Positions 54,337-62,504 of a DNA stretch of 64,000 bases are shown piece after piece. The position numbers were made by a program, and so were the translations under genes. The notes below the pieces were generated by a model, which was not told the DNA's origin, made no database searches, and saw only the letters and a program-made list of their open reading frames with translations. Each line of letters starts with the position of its first letter. Position 1 is the stretch's first letter. Source of the DNA: Flavobacteriales bacterium UBA6770 (GTDB lineage: Bacteria; Bacteroidota; Bacteroidia; Flavobacteriales_G; Salibacteraceae); contig CAJIZH010000004.1 of NCBI GenBank assembly GCA_905181875.1, positions 186,001 to 250,000 of the forward strand. Reading direction: 5' to 3'.

Positions 54337-55925
54337 ATCAATTGGAAGGTAAAAGAGCACTTCTTTACAGGCGAGTAAGCACCAGTAATCAAAAAGAATT
54401 TGGTAACAGTTTGAGCGCCCAAAAAAGTTCATTACGTGAATTTTGTGTGAAGAAAGGAGTAGAGGTTATCAAAGAATTTGAAGAAGATTATTCTGCAAAA
54501 GATTTTGACCGACCAGTATTCAAAGAAATGCTCGAATTTGCCATTCAAAATAAAAACAAAATTGATTATTTACTAATAGTAAGTTGGGATAGGTTTTCAA
54601 GAAATGCACTTGAAGCATTAAAGACTATCAGTGATTTTGAGAACCTTGGCATTGAGATAAATTGCATTAATAACTGGATAGACCCTGAAGACCCGAGTCA
54701 ATTAATAATGCAATTAATGTATTTAGGGCTTCCTGAAGTTGATAACAGAATTAGAAGTCAGAAAGTAAAGATTGGGATGAGACAAGCCCTAAAGGATGGA
54801 CGCTGGATAAGCCCACAGCCTAAAGGATATGTTAAAGGACGAGATTATAGCGGCAAACCATTAATGCAACCTGACCCCGAAATTGCTCCTTTAATTGCTA
54901 CGCTTTTCGAAGAATATTCTCTTGGAATATATTCCCAAAGTCATTTATTAAAATCCAATAAATACAAATCACTCAAATTATCAAGAAGTAATTTAAGCCG
55001 AATCTTATCTCAAATAGCATATTCGGGTAGAATAAAAGTCCCTGCATATAAAGATGAACAAGAACAGATAGTAAGAGCTTTACACAATCCTTTGGTATCA
55101 GTTGAAACCTTTGATAAAGTTCAACTTATTATGAATAAAAAACGATTTAATAAAGGTCGGTCAAAAGGAGCAATATTAAGCCCACAGCTTCCGTTAAGAG
55201 GTTTCTTAAAATGCCTTGATTGTGGCTCTAATCTTACTGGAAGCGGTTCAAGGAGCAAAACAGGAAAAAGACATTTTTATTATCACTGCAACTCGCATAA
55301 AAATTGCAAAACACGTTATAAAGCATCTGAATTAAATGGGAAATTCACAGAATTATTAGAGTCAATAAAACCTCCAAAAGAAGTAGCAGAGTTGTTTAAG
55401 TTGATATTAGAGGATAAGTATGAATCTTCCAATGAAAGTCGATTTAAACAAATCAAGAACATTGATTCTAAACTGTTAAATTTAAGAACAGATAAAGAAA
55501 TACTGACTGGGAAATTGTTGAAGGGTGTAGTTGATGATTCAACCTATAAAATTTATTCCCAAAAAATTGATGAGGAAGAGCGTGAATGTAAATCTGAAAA
55601 AATTGAGTTGTCCGATGATAAAGGTGAGTTAAAGTCATTTCTAAATTTTGGTGTTGAAATGCTTCAAAACGTAGATTATCTTTATGAAAATGGCAGTCCT
55701 GAGCTTAAACAAGGTCTATTGAGTTCGATACTTGATAATAAACTGGTTTTCAAAAACGGTATGTATCGAACCCCGAAATTCAAACAAGGGTTCGCTTATA
55801 TATATCAGAATACCAATAAGATGAAAGGATATAAAATAAAAACGGGAGATAGTCTTTCGAATATCTCCCGTCTAGTACCGAAGGCGGGAATCGAACCCGC
55901 ACTCCCAGAAGGAACTGGATTTTGA
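54333..55925 (+). CDS. Large serine recombinase (integrase) ending inside tRNA-Leu
   Basis: 530 residues. The N-terminal resolvase domain has ALLYRRVSTSNQKEFGNSLS with the catalytic Ser, DYSAKDFDRPVFKEMLEFA and SWDRFSRNALEALK. Then a recombinase domain (KIGMRQALKDGRWISPQPKG; SQSHLLKSNKYKSLKLSRSN), a zinc ribbon FLKCLDCGSNLTGSGS ... HFYYHCNSHKNCKTRY, and a coiled-coil stretch (about 360-440). The last about 28 codons are not recombinase-derived: they read through the tRNA terminator hairpin and the antisense of the tRNA (VPKAGIEPALPEGTGF) and stop in the tRNA anticodon region. It catalyses site-specific integration and excision. Confidence 0.93.
   Translation: MNQLEGKRALLYRRVSTSNQKEFGNSLSAQKSSLREFCVKKGVEVIKEFEEDYSAKDFDRPVFKEMLEFAIQNKNKIDYLLIVSWDRFSRNALEALKTISDFENLGIEINCINNWIDPEDPSQLIMQLMYLGLPEVDNRIRSQKVKIGMRQALKDGRWISPQPKGYVKGRDYSGKPLMQPDPEIAPLIATLFEEYSLGIYSQSHLLKSNKYKSLKLSRSNLSRILSQIAYSGRIKVPAYKDEQEQIVRALHNPLVSVETFDKVQLIMNKKRFNKGRSKGAILSPQLPLRGFLKCLDCGSNLTGSGSRSKTGKRHFYYHCNSHKNCKTRYKASELNGKFTELLESIKPPKEVAELFKLILEDKYESSNESRFKQIKNIDSKLLNLRTDKEILTGKLLKGVVDDSTYKIYSQKIDEEERECKSEKIELSDDKGELKSFLNFGVEMLQNVDYLYENGSPELKQGLLSSILDNKLVFKNGMYRTPKFKQGFAYIYQNTNKMKGYKIKTGDSLSNISRLVPKAGIEPALPEGTGF
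55842..55871 (-). terminator. Rho-independent terminator of tRNA-Leu
   Basis: On the minus strand ACGGGAGATA (55871-55862) pairs with TATCTCCCGT (55851-55842) around a 10-nt loop and is followed by TTTTATTTTA. It begins 5 nt after the tRNA 3' end and overlaps the recombinase 3' codons. Confidence 0.9.
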
Positions 55926-55958
55926 ATCCAGCGCGTCTACCAATTCCGCCACTTCGGC
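55876..55958 (-). tRNA. tRNA-Leu (anticodon CAA)
   Basis: On the minus strand: acceptor stem GCCGAAG (55958-55952) with CTTCGGT (G-U at the first pair), D-arm GGCGGAATTGGTAGACGC, anticodon arm CTGGA-TTCAAAA-TCCAG with CAA, a long variable arm (TTCCTTCTGGGAGTG) and T-arm GCGGGTTCGATTCCCGC. It reads UUG codons. CCA is not encoded. The 3' end faces the recombinase, which uses it as its attachment site (inference). A TTG-N19-TAnnTTTG promoter lies upstream. Confidence 0.97.
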
Positions 55959-56028
55959 ATCTCCAGCTAGTATCTGTCTAAATTCCGATAATCACCGGGA
56001 CCTGTTATCTAGCTATTTAATTAGAACG

Positions 56029-56058
56029 CAAAAATATCCATTCTTCTTAATAACACAA
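56029..56058 (-). promoter_or_regulatory. Bacteroidota promoter of tRNA-Leu
   Basis: On the minus strand TTG (56058-56056), a 19-nt spacer and TATTTTTG (56036-56029), an exact TTG-N19-TAnnTTTG match. The predicted leader before the tRNA is about 65 nt. Confidence 0.8.
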
Positions 56059-56126
56059 CAACAAAAGTCACATCAAATACATATTCCTGAATAGGAAGCC
56101 TTTAAAGTTGTACCGAATATATACCA

Positions 56127-56480
56127 ATGAAAAAATTACTATTCGTAATCGGAATATCAGCTGGGTTTTCAGTCTCCTCTCAAACTATTATTGACAGCAA
56201 ATTCTAAACTAATCCTGCCAATAAACTCAGCATTTATTTATCTAGCTCCTATTCTACAATTAACGGAGGCGCTCAAATATCGGGGCTACACACTTTAAAT
56301 GTTGGCAAGTGGGATTAAAAATCATGGTGCGATACATTAATTGCATTTGCTGAAATAAATGACCTTATTATTATTTGCACTGATGGTGAGGCAAATGGAA
56401 GAGTAAATAATGCATTTGATGTGGCTTTTATTGATTACATTATTAGTTTGATCGATAATTGGTTGTCATTTAATACTTAA
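56127..56480 (+). pseudogene. Relic of a secreted alpha/beta-hydrolase (esterase-like) gene
   Basis: One plus-strand frame reads MKKLLFVIGISAGFSVSSQT (a good signal peptide), then stop, NPANKLSIYLSSSYSTINGG, GLHTLNVGKWD, stop, KSWCDTLIAFAEINDLIIIC, TDGEANGRVNNAFDVAFIDY, and stop. The in-frame stops are at 56205, 56316 and 56478. The wording resembles the N-terminus of Bacteroidota esterases (LSIYLP.GY....., SWRDTL..FA, CPDGG.NGR.D). It has no catalytic Ser motif left. Start ATG at 56127. Confidence 0.55.
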
Positions 56481-56719
56481 CGTCAATCTGCATTGGGCTT
56501 ACCTATCTAGATAATTCAAGGATCGAGAAATAATCCTTAGGTTCGATTCACTCCAATTAAATCTAAATTGGAGGGTAAAGGTTCCATTGAAATTCAAACT
56601 TGTTAAATGGAATTGGATATAAAATGGACTTCTCGAATAGAAATTCGATTTTAACCCTAGCTTCTACGAGGATTGATTCAGTAAACATGACTACAGAACA
56701 CTAATAGCAGCATTTTTAA

Positions 56720-56971
56720 AGGGCCCAATCCAATGAATTATCAAACTTACTTAAACCTGTGAAGGTTGGCAATTCGATAACCATTAACTCGAACTCAAAA
56801 ATCTGGAATCTGATGCTGTCGAAGCAACTTGGTCAAGAAATGGATTTTATTCTAAAAACAACAAATGAAAATGAATCGGAGATTTAAGCAAATTGGGCTC
56901 TCGGATTTTCTATACTGACTTTAGATACTGCAGAAGGAACCTTAGCTAGAAGGTCTAAAGTTATTGAATAG
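56720..56971 (+). pseudogene. Unidentified gene relic with one in-frame stop
   Basis: The plus-strand frame SNELSNLLKPVKVGNSITIN, SKIWNLMLSKQLGQEMDFIL, KTTNENESEI, stop (56885), ANWALGFSILTLDTAEGTLA, RRSKVIE and stop (56969) is protein-like in composition. I do not recognise the family. No recognisable start exists. The stretch 56481-56719 between the relics shows nothing that I can support. Confidence 0.4.
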
Positions 56972-56975
56972 TATA

Positions 56976-58235
56976 CTAGGTCTTCTGCTTTTTCTTTCGA
57001 GCAGCAGGAAACAGCACGTTATTCAATATCAATCTATATCCTGGAGAGTTAGGATGTAAATCCAAATCTGTAGGAGGATCTCCTACAAAATGCTGATAGT
57101 CTTCAGGATCATGTCCACCATAAAAGGTCCATTGACCTTTACCAAACTTACCATGAATGTACTTTGCGGAGTTCAATGATTTATTCTCACCCATAATTAG
57201 TACGCCTGGCTTTATAAATCCTTTATTAAATGCTGTAGTTTGCCCCATAAACCCTTTTACTCTGCTTGTATGGTTTTGACATAACATGGTAGGAACAGGA
57301 TCCCATTTTGCTGAATACTCAAACAAGGTGAAGTAATCAATATTCTCCGGTGTACGAGAATGTAAGGGAGTTGCATCAATATTAGAAAACTCATATTCCA
57401 TTGGATTTCGACTTATGAGGAAATCACGAAACGCAAATGTGTTATCATAATTCAATTCGTTGTGACCATTACGATCGGCAGGATCACCATCAAACATAGT
57501 TTCACAAATATCTACTTCCTCAGCGCTAAGTGAGATATCATAGCTATCTGTGCCCGAGCACATCGTAAATACAAATCCCCCCCCTGCTGTATATTCTTTA
57601 ATCTTGAGTGCTACACCTAATTTAAGTTCGCTTACTTTACTAAAACCTAATCGCTCTGCAGTTGCTTCAAATTCTTTAACCTGAGCTTGGTACCAAGGTG
57701 CATTTCTATAGCTCGCATAAAATCTACCGTACTGCCCAGTAAAATCTTCATGATGCAGATGCAACCAATCATAGAGATGTAATTCGCTACTAATAATTTC
57801 ATCATCGTAAATAACGGTATATGGGATTTCAGCATAAGATAAGACCAAAGTAACTGCATCATCCCATGGCTGTTTTCCTTTTGGTGAATAAACAGCGATT
57901 TTAGGAGCTTTTTCCAATTTCACCACCTCCATATTTACTTCTGGATTGGCTATTTCTTGTTTAATAGCTGTCGCTTGCGCATCGGCAATTGTTAAGTATG
58001 TAACCCCTCGTATTATACATTCAGCCTCGATACCCTCAGAATAAGGAATCATAAAACTCCCGCCGCGATAATTCAACAACCACTCTACTGTTACTTCGCG
58101 TTCTAGAACCCAAAAAGCAACTCCGTATGATTTCATATGGTTCTTTTGAGTATCGTCCATAGGCAACAAGAGCTTACTCGCAAACCCACCTAAACTGAAA
58201 GAAACCGAAATAACAAGCACCAAAATTTTACGCAT
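56976..58235 (-). CDS. Conserved Bacteroidota secreted protein (not an asparagine synthetase)
   Basis: About 419 residues from the ATG at 58235, whose signal peptide RKILVLVISVSFSLGGFASK supports it; an in-frame ATG at 58268 would add 11 residues. The sequence has KSYGVAFWVLEREVTVEWLL, NYRGGSFMIPYSEGIEAECI, KGKQPWDDAVTLVLSYAEIP, HLHHEDFTGQYGRFYASYR, FTMCSGTDSYDISL and WTFYGGHDPEDYQHF. Homologues are sometimes labelled asparagine synthetase B, but no glutaminase Cys2 or PP-loop is present. The combination of a flavodoxin-like centre and HHEDF motif suggests a periplasmic glutamine-amidotransferase-like fold; that is speculative. Confidence 0.75.
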   Translation of the reverse strand: MRKILVLVISVSFSLGGFASKLLLPMDDTQKNHMKSYGVAFWVLEREVTVEWLLNYRGGSFMIPYSEGIEAECIIRGVTYLTIADAQATAIKQEIANPEVNMEVVKLEKAPKIAVYSPKGKQPWDDAVTLVLSYAEIPYTVIYDDEIISSELHLYDWLHLHHEDFTGQYGRFYASYRNAPWYQAQVKEFEATAERLGFSKVSELKLGVALKIKEYTAGGGFVFTMCSGTDSYDISLSAEEVDICETMFDGDPADRNGHNELNYDNTFAFRDFLISRNPMEYEFSNIDATPLHSRTPENIDYFTLFEYSAKWDPVPTMLCQNHTSRVKGFMGQTTAFNKGFIKPGVLIMGENKSLNSAKYIHGKFGKGQWTFYGGHDPEDYQHFVGDPPTDLDLHPNSPGYRLILNNVLFPAARKKKQKT

Positions 58236-58315
58236 GTAACAAATGTAGTGGTTCGACCTGTTATCCATTTCAAAAAGCTGTTAATAAGCATACTTTTGTA
58301 AAAAAATAGTTAGTT

Positions 58316-58756
58316 ATGAGATATTTCATTTACCTACTTCTATCAATAATAGTCATTACTAGTTGCGGAGAATCTGCAAGCGAAAGCAAAGAAGTTAAAA
58401 CTGAGAATATAGAGCCTGAGACAGCCAAGAAAATGAATGCGAATGCTGAAACTTCTGAAGGTATGTTAATGATGCAACATATGATTATTTCGTTCAACGA
58501 AATGAACGAGGAAGACAAGAATTATGCTGTTTTACTCGGAGAACTCGGCTATCAGTGTGATTACATTATTAAAAACTGCACAATGAAAGGCGATGATCAT
58601 ACAGCATTACACAAAATGCTGGAACCTATTCTAACCTCTGTTCAAAAAGCCAAAAACGCAGATTCTAACGAAAAAATAGATGCTGAATTGAAGAGTATTG
58701 TAAGTATAACTGAACTGTTTTTTGAAACATTTGAGTCAGATCAGGCTGAGGTTTAA
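58316..58756 (+). CDS. Small lipoprotein, unknown
   Basis: 146 residues. Lipoprotein signal RYFIYLLLSIIVITSCGESA with Cys at about residue 17, followed by an acidic linker (SESKEVKTENIEPETAKKMN) and a helical domain (GMLMMQHMIISFNEMNEEDK; YAVLLGELGYQCDYIIKNC; HTALHKMLEPILTSVQKAKN). Two Cys in the helical part could form a disulfide. No family recognised. ATG start at 58316, divergent from the gene at 56976-58235 with about 80 bp between. Confidence 0.75.
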   Translation: MRYFIYLLLSIIVITSCGESASESKEVKTENIEPETAKKMNANAETSEGMLMMQHMIISFNEMNEEDKNYAVLLGELGYQCDYIIKNCTMKGDDHTALHKMLEPILTSVQKAKNADSNEKIDAELKSIVSITELFFETFESDQAEV

Positions 58757-58898
58757 TTCCAGTCTCCTTTCATAATTCATATCCACAAACCTTCACCCTC
58801 AACCTATTTAACTGAATTACAATATAGTACGAAAGTAATTCAAAAAAAAAGGCACCTCTCTCAAAAAATAATTTAATAATTACTTGACTTTTCAAATA

Positions 58899-58930
58899 AT
58901 ATTTAGGCATTTGTCTAAATATCTAATTAG
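58899..58930 (+). promoter_or_regulatory. Dyad operator candidate of sdpR
   Basis: ATATTTAG (58899-58906) and CTAAATAT (58915-58922) are perfect 8-bp arms with an 8-nt spacer. The palindrome CTAATTAG (58923-58930) follows and overlaps the GTG start. This is a plausible autorepressor site of the ArsR-type SdpR. Confidence 0.5.
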
Positions 58931-59199
58931 TGAACAAATTATTTAAAGCATTAAACGACAATACTCGGAGAGAGATTCTAGACAAACTTCGAGAGGGCGA
59001 CATGACAGCTGGTGAAATAGCCGACATGTTCGACATTTCTAAGCCCAGTATTTCTCATCATTTAGATATACTAAAACAGGCCGAATTGTTAGAAAGCCAC
59101 CGCAATGGTCAGTTTATCCACTACTCTCTTAACACAACGGTAATGGACGATATAATTAATTGGTTTCTAACTTTTAAATCACAGGAAAATGAAAAATAA
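58930..59199 (+). CDS. sdpR: ArsR-type autorepressor, SdpR family
   Basis: 89 residues starting at GTG 58930. The winged HTH is complete: KALNDNTRREILDKLREGDM, TAGEIADMFDISKPSISHHL, DILKQAELLESHRNGQFIHY. In Bacillus, SdpR controls sdpI, which protects against the SDP toxin; in Bacteroidota the pair is widespread with unclear roles (family knowledge). It overlaps the sdpI start by 11 nt (59189-59199). The dyad upstream suggests autoregulation. The regulator is intact although its partner is not. Confidence 0.87.
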   Translation: MNKLFKALNDNTRREILDKLREGDMTAGEIADMFDISKPSISHHLDILKQAELLESHRNGQFIHYSLNTTVMDDIINWFLTFKSQENEK

Positions 59200-59855
59200 T
59201 AAAGGAGCAATTGAAGGTGTATTATGGATAATTATAATTCTCCCGATTATATACTTTACGGCAGTCTATAATGGTTTACCCGATTCTGTGGCAACTCATT
59301 TTGACGCAAGTGGAACAGCAGATGATTATAGTGACCAGTCGGCGTTATGGATTATGGTTGCTGGCCTGCAAATTGGGTTGTAAGTTTTCATGAAGTTTGC
59401 CCCTACTTTCGACCCTAAAGGCAACTTAAAAAATACGACAACTCTTATAGCAAGCTAAGGGTAATCATTCCATTGTTTATTGCAGCAGTTGTTATGATTA
59501 TTGTATTGAATGCCGCTGGAGTAATTGACAATACGAGATATGCAATAACATTTGCGCTTGCATTCTTAATCACTATGCTTGGAAATTACCTGCAAAATGT
59601 AAAACCCAACTATTTCATTGGATTTAGAACTCCATGGATGTTAGAAAGTGAGGAAGTATGGAAGTATGGAAGAAAACACACCGTTTAACAGGAAGAGTAT
59701 TTTTCTTTTCAGGCTTGCTAGGTGCCGTGGCTCTTACATTTATCCCACAAGAATATGCTTTGAAATTAATTGTAGGACTTACGCTTGCCGGAACTTTATA
59801 TGGAAGCATCTTTTCCTTTGTCCTCTTCAAGCGCATTGAAAAACAAAAAGCTTAA
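59189..59855 (+). pseudogene. SdpI-family membrane protein, broken by three lesions
   Basis: The intact reading is a SdpI-like protein of about 220 residues with DUF1648 (GLPDSVATHFDASGTADDYS), several membrane helices, the signature PNYFIGFRTPWMLESEEVW, KKTHRLTGRVFFFSGL and the C-terminal helix. Lesions: a TAA at 59381-59383 where Tyr is expected (IGL-stop-VFMKFAPTFDPKG), a one-base loss in the A6 run 59428-59433 after GNLKK, and a tandem 8-bp duplication GAAGTATG (59653-59660 and 59661-59668) that shifts the frame inside ESEEVWKKTH. Restoring all three would give one continuous protein. Confidence 0.88.
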
Positions 59856-59860
59856 AACAA

Positions 59861-59892
59861 AAAAAGCCTCGCAAAATGCAAGGCTTTTTTTT
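59861..59892. terminator. Bidirectional terminator between sdpI and the TonB receptor
   Basis: AGCCTcGCA (59865-59873) pairs with TGCaAGGCT (59877-59885) around a 3-nt loop, with eight T on the plus side and a matching A run before the stem for the minus side. It separates two converging genes. Confidence 0.9.
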
Positions 59893-59911
59893 CAATCAAG
59901 TATCTTGATAT

Positions 59912-62332
59912 TTAGAAATCGATTATTACCCCAATTGTCGGCAAAACCGTTCCAGTTGTATTTGGGATTTGTTGCAGATCATAAGTTTGTTCAGCATATG
60001 GCGCATCTGGATTAGTAATAATTGGACTCCCATTATCATCTTCAAAAGGGAATAAAATCGGCTGTTCCTTAGCTTGGAAATTGTACAAATTCTGAATATC
60101 TAAATACAGATTCAACGACCATTTTTTGAAGTTCCAAATTTTATCTACACGCACGTCCAATTGGTGAAACTCTCCTAGGTTATCTCCATTTACGTTTGCA
60201 TAATCCAACACACCAGCAGGATTTACATCATACACAGGACGCAATGCCGATACTCCAGTTAGGTATGGCGTAGAAGGACGGCCACTTACAAAACGCCATC
60301 TTGCTCCAACTTCCCAATTATTTTTCAACTTCTTACCTAAGGTTGCGGAAACCAAGTGCTCAGAATCCCAAGCAGATGGAGCAAAAACACCATCGATATT
60401 GGTAAACTCACTGCGCACCCAAGTATAACTTAAGATGCCATAAAAGCCTTTGTATAATTTCTGTTGTGCCATTAATTCAATACCATAAGCTCGACCTTCT
60501 GAGGTTGAAGTAACTTCTTCATTACCGATGACACCAAAGTCAGCTCCTAAATTGGCTAAGCTGACTCCCTTGTCAATAAGCATTGGATAATCTTGATAGT
60601 ATTTATAAAAGCCTTCAACCGTAATTCTTGAAGACGACTTTGGACGGTATTCAAGACCTCCATTCAAATGATTCGCTTTTATATATTTTATACCATTTGT
60701 CTTATTTACAAATTCACCATTCCTTTGAAACCCTAAAACAGTGTAAGGAGGCAATTGAGCAAATCTACCTGCAGCTAAATTCAAAGAAAATTTTTCACTT
60801 AACGAATAAGCCAAACTTGCCCTAGGCGAAAGTTGATTTATTGGGTTAGACATTTCAGTATTAAAGTCGTTTATGTCAGTTCTAATTCCAAAACTTACAT
60901 TCAACCTACTTTCCAACAATCGCTTACTCACCTGAAAAAATGCACCAAACTTGTTCATATTATATTCAGAAGTAAAGTTGAACGTGTCCAATCTTGCAGG
61001 AGCGACAGGGCTCTCCGGTAAGAAAATCCGATTAAAGGTTTCAGTATTGTATTTGGCAAATTCATAGTTTACACCTGCTACAAACTTCCAGTCATTCACT
61101 CTTGTTGTATTTTCAAATCTGAATTTATTTTCAATCTCTTGAGACTTATAGCGAAGGGTCAAGTTGTCTTCTGAACTCTCATCATTGTTAGTGTATTTCT
61201 CCGCCTCATTATTCAACATATTTCTACTCACAACATAGGTCTGGAAGCTATTTTCTTGAAAATGCTTGTAAACTGCTCCAATGGTATAGTTCCATTGATC
61301 GGAACTTGGAAGGTTATTCAAAACGTAACGTTGCTGTTCTGTTTCGTTTGCATCCAGGTTCAATACATTTTTATCTAATGCACCTATACTTATAAAACTG
61401 ATCTCGTTTTTGTTATTGATTTTGTGCTTCACTTTAGTTTGATAATCCCAATAAGTTGGCAAAAAAGGTAATCCCAGAGCCGTAAAAAGAAACTGTAAAT
61501 AAGATTGTCTAGCAGAAAAAACAAAAGTTGTTTTCTTGCCCAATGGTCCATCAAGAGTAAGACCTATATCTGAAGAGCCAATAGTGACCTTACCTTTCAA
61601 TTTTTCTGAATTACCATCCAGTTGCTTGAAAGTCAATAAAGAACTCAACATATTTCCTCTTGCCGCAGGAAAAGCGCCAGCTTGAAAGTCAACTTCTCGA
61701 ATTAAATTCACGTTGATTATCCCAACTGGTCCGCCAGAAGCGCCTTGAGTTTGAAAGTGATTGATATTAGGAACCTCTATCTCATCCAAATAAAATCGAT
61801 TTTCATTTGGAGCTCCACCCCTTATTATGATATCATTTCGAAACGCAGGGGTTGAAGTAACTCCTGGAAATGATTGAATTACTTTAGAAATATCACGGTT
61901 TGCTCCAGCTGCCCGTTCAATCTCAGCCACACTAATGGTTTGCATAGATAGCGGACTTTCCATAGTTTTTGAGAATGCTTCTGCTTCTATAACAACCTCA
62001 TTCATTTCAGTAGAAGACTGCTCCATTTTTACGTTGTAGTTGCTTTGACGCCCAGATATTACATTTATAGCTCCTGAAATTTTTGGTTTAAAACCAACTA
62101 CTGAAATTTGAAGTTGTACGAAACCCGGTTCAATTCCATCAATTAAATAAACGCCATCAAAATCTGTAGCGGTTCCTTGAGTGGTTCCCTTAATAATAAT
62201 ATTTGCAAATGGTATCGGATCGTTACTAATTTCATCGAGTAAGACTCCTTTAATACTTCCAGTTTGGGCTGATACAAAATGTGTAAAAGACACAGACAGC
62301 ATTAGGAGTAAGGTAACATTTAGTGTTTTCAA
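59912..62332 (-). CDS. TonB-dependent receptor with carboxypeptidase-regulatory-like domain
   Basis: 806 residues. Signal peptide: VTLLLMLSVSFTHFVSAQ. Next come a CarboxypepD_reg-like domain (GSIKGVLLDEISNDPIPFAN, about 25-110), a plug domain (IERAAGANRDISKVIQSFPG, NDIIIRGGAPNENRFYLDEI) and a 22-strand barrel ending in PNTTGTVLPTIGVIIDF. It imports a large nutrient or siderophore across the outer membrane using TonB; there is no SusD neighbour, so a polysaccharide role is not indicated. The TTG start at 62332 keeps the full signal peptide; an in-frame ATG lies 10 codons further in. Confidence 0.93.
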   Translation of the reverse strand: MKTLNVTLLLMLSVSFTHFVSAQTGSIKGVLLDEISNDPIPFANIIIKGTTQGTATDFDGVYLIDGIEPGFVQLQISVVGFKPKISGAINVISGRQSNYNVKMEQSSTEMNEVVIEAEAFSKTMESPLSMQTISVAEIERAAGANRDISKVIQSFPGVTSTPAFRNDIIIRGGAPNENRFYLDEIEVPNINHFQTQGASGGPVGIINVNLIREVDFQAGAFPAARGNMLSSLLTFKQLDGNSEKLKGKVTIGSSDIGLTLDGPLGKKTTFVFSARQSYLQFLFTALGLPFLPTYWDYQTKVKHKINNKNEISFISIGALDKNVLNLDANETEQQRYVLNNLPSSDQWNYTIGAVYKHFQENSFQTYVVSRNMLNNEAEKYTNNDESSEDNLTLRYKSQEIENKFRFENTTRVNDWKFVAGVNYEFAKYNTETFNRIFLPESPVAPARLDTFNFTSEYNMNKFGAFFQVSKRLLESRLNVSFGIRTDINDFNTEMSNPINQLSPRASLAYSLSEKFSLNLAAGRFAQLPPYTVLGFQRNGEFVNKTNGIKYIKANHLNGGLEYRPKSSSRITVEGFYKYYQDYPMLIDKGVSLANLGADFGVIGNEEVTSTSEGRAYGIELMAQQKLYKGFYGILSYTWVRSEFTNIDGVFAPSAWDSEHLVSATLGKKLKNNWEVGARWRFVSGRPSTPYLTGVSALRPVYDVNPAGVLDYANVNGDNLGEFHQLDVRVDKIWNFKKWSLNLYLDIQNLYNFQAKEQPILFPFEDDNGSPIITNPDAPYAEQTYDLQQIPNTTGTVLPTIGVIIDF

Positions 62333-62340
62333 TTGTTAGA

Positions 62341-62380
62341 GTGTTTAAGTGTTCGAGTGTTCGAGTGTTCGATTGTTGGA
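62341..62380 (-). repeat. 8-bp tandem repeats in the 5' leader of the TonB receptor gene
   Basis: Plus strand: GTGTTTAA, GTGTTCGA three times, TTGTTGGA. They lie between the -7 box TACTTTTG (minus strand, 62391-62384) and the start codon, so they fall in the untranslated leader. Confidence 0.85.
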
Positions 62381-62383
62381 GTA

Positions 62384-62391
62384 CAAAAGTA
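62384..62391 (-). promoter_or_regulatory. -7 promoter element of the TonB receptor gene
   Basis: TACTTTTG on the minus strand matches TAnnTTTG. No TTG lies at the canonical -33 spacing. It gives a leader of about 45 nt containing the 8-bp repeats. Confidence 0.5.
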
Positions 62392-62461
62392 AAACAAGGC
62401 GCATTTAAAAAGGTTAACAATAAAACCACTTTTATTCGATTTCAAGAATGATGATAACCGC

Positions 62462-62469
62462 TATCTTTG
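62462..62469 (+). promoter_or_regulatory. -7 promoter element of the peroxiredoxin gene
   Basis: TATCTTTG matches TAnnTTTG, 36 nt before the ATG at 62505. The position 19 nt further upstream reads TTT rather than TTG. Confidence 0.55.
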
Positions 62470-62504
62470 TAAACCAAAATTAAAAACAATAAAAACAAAA
62501 AAAT

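Noticed and set aside
56976-58235. Asparagine synthetase annotation
   Set aside because: No N-terminal catalytic Cys, no PP-loop, and a signal peptide is present.
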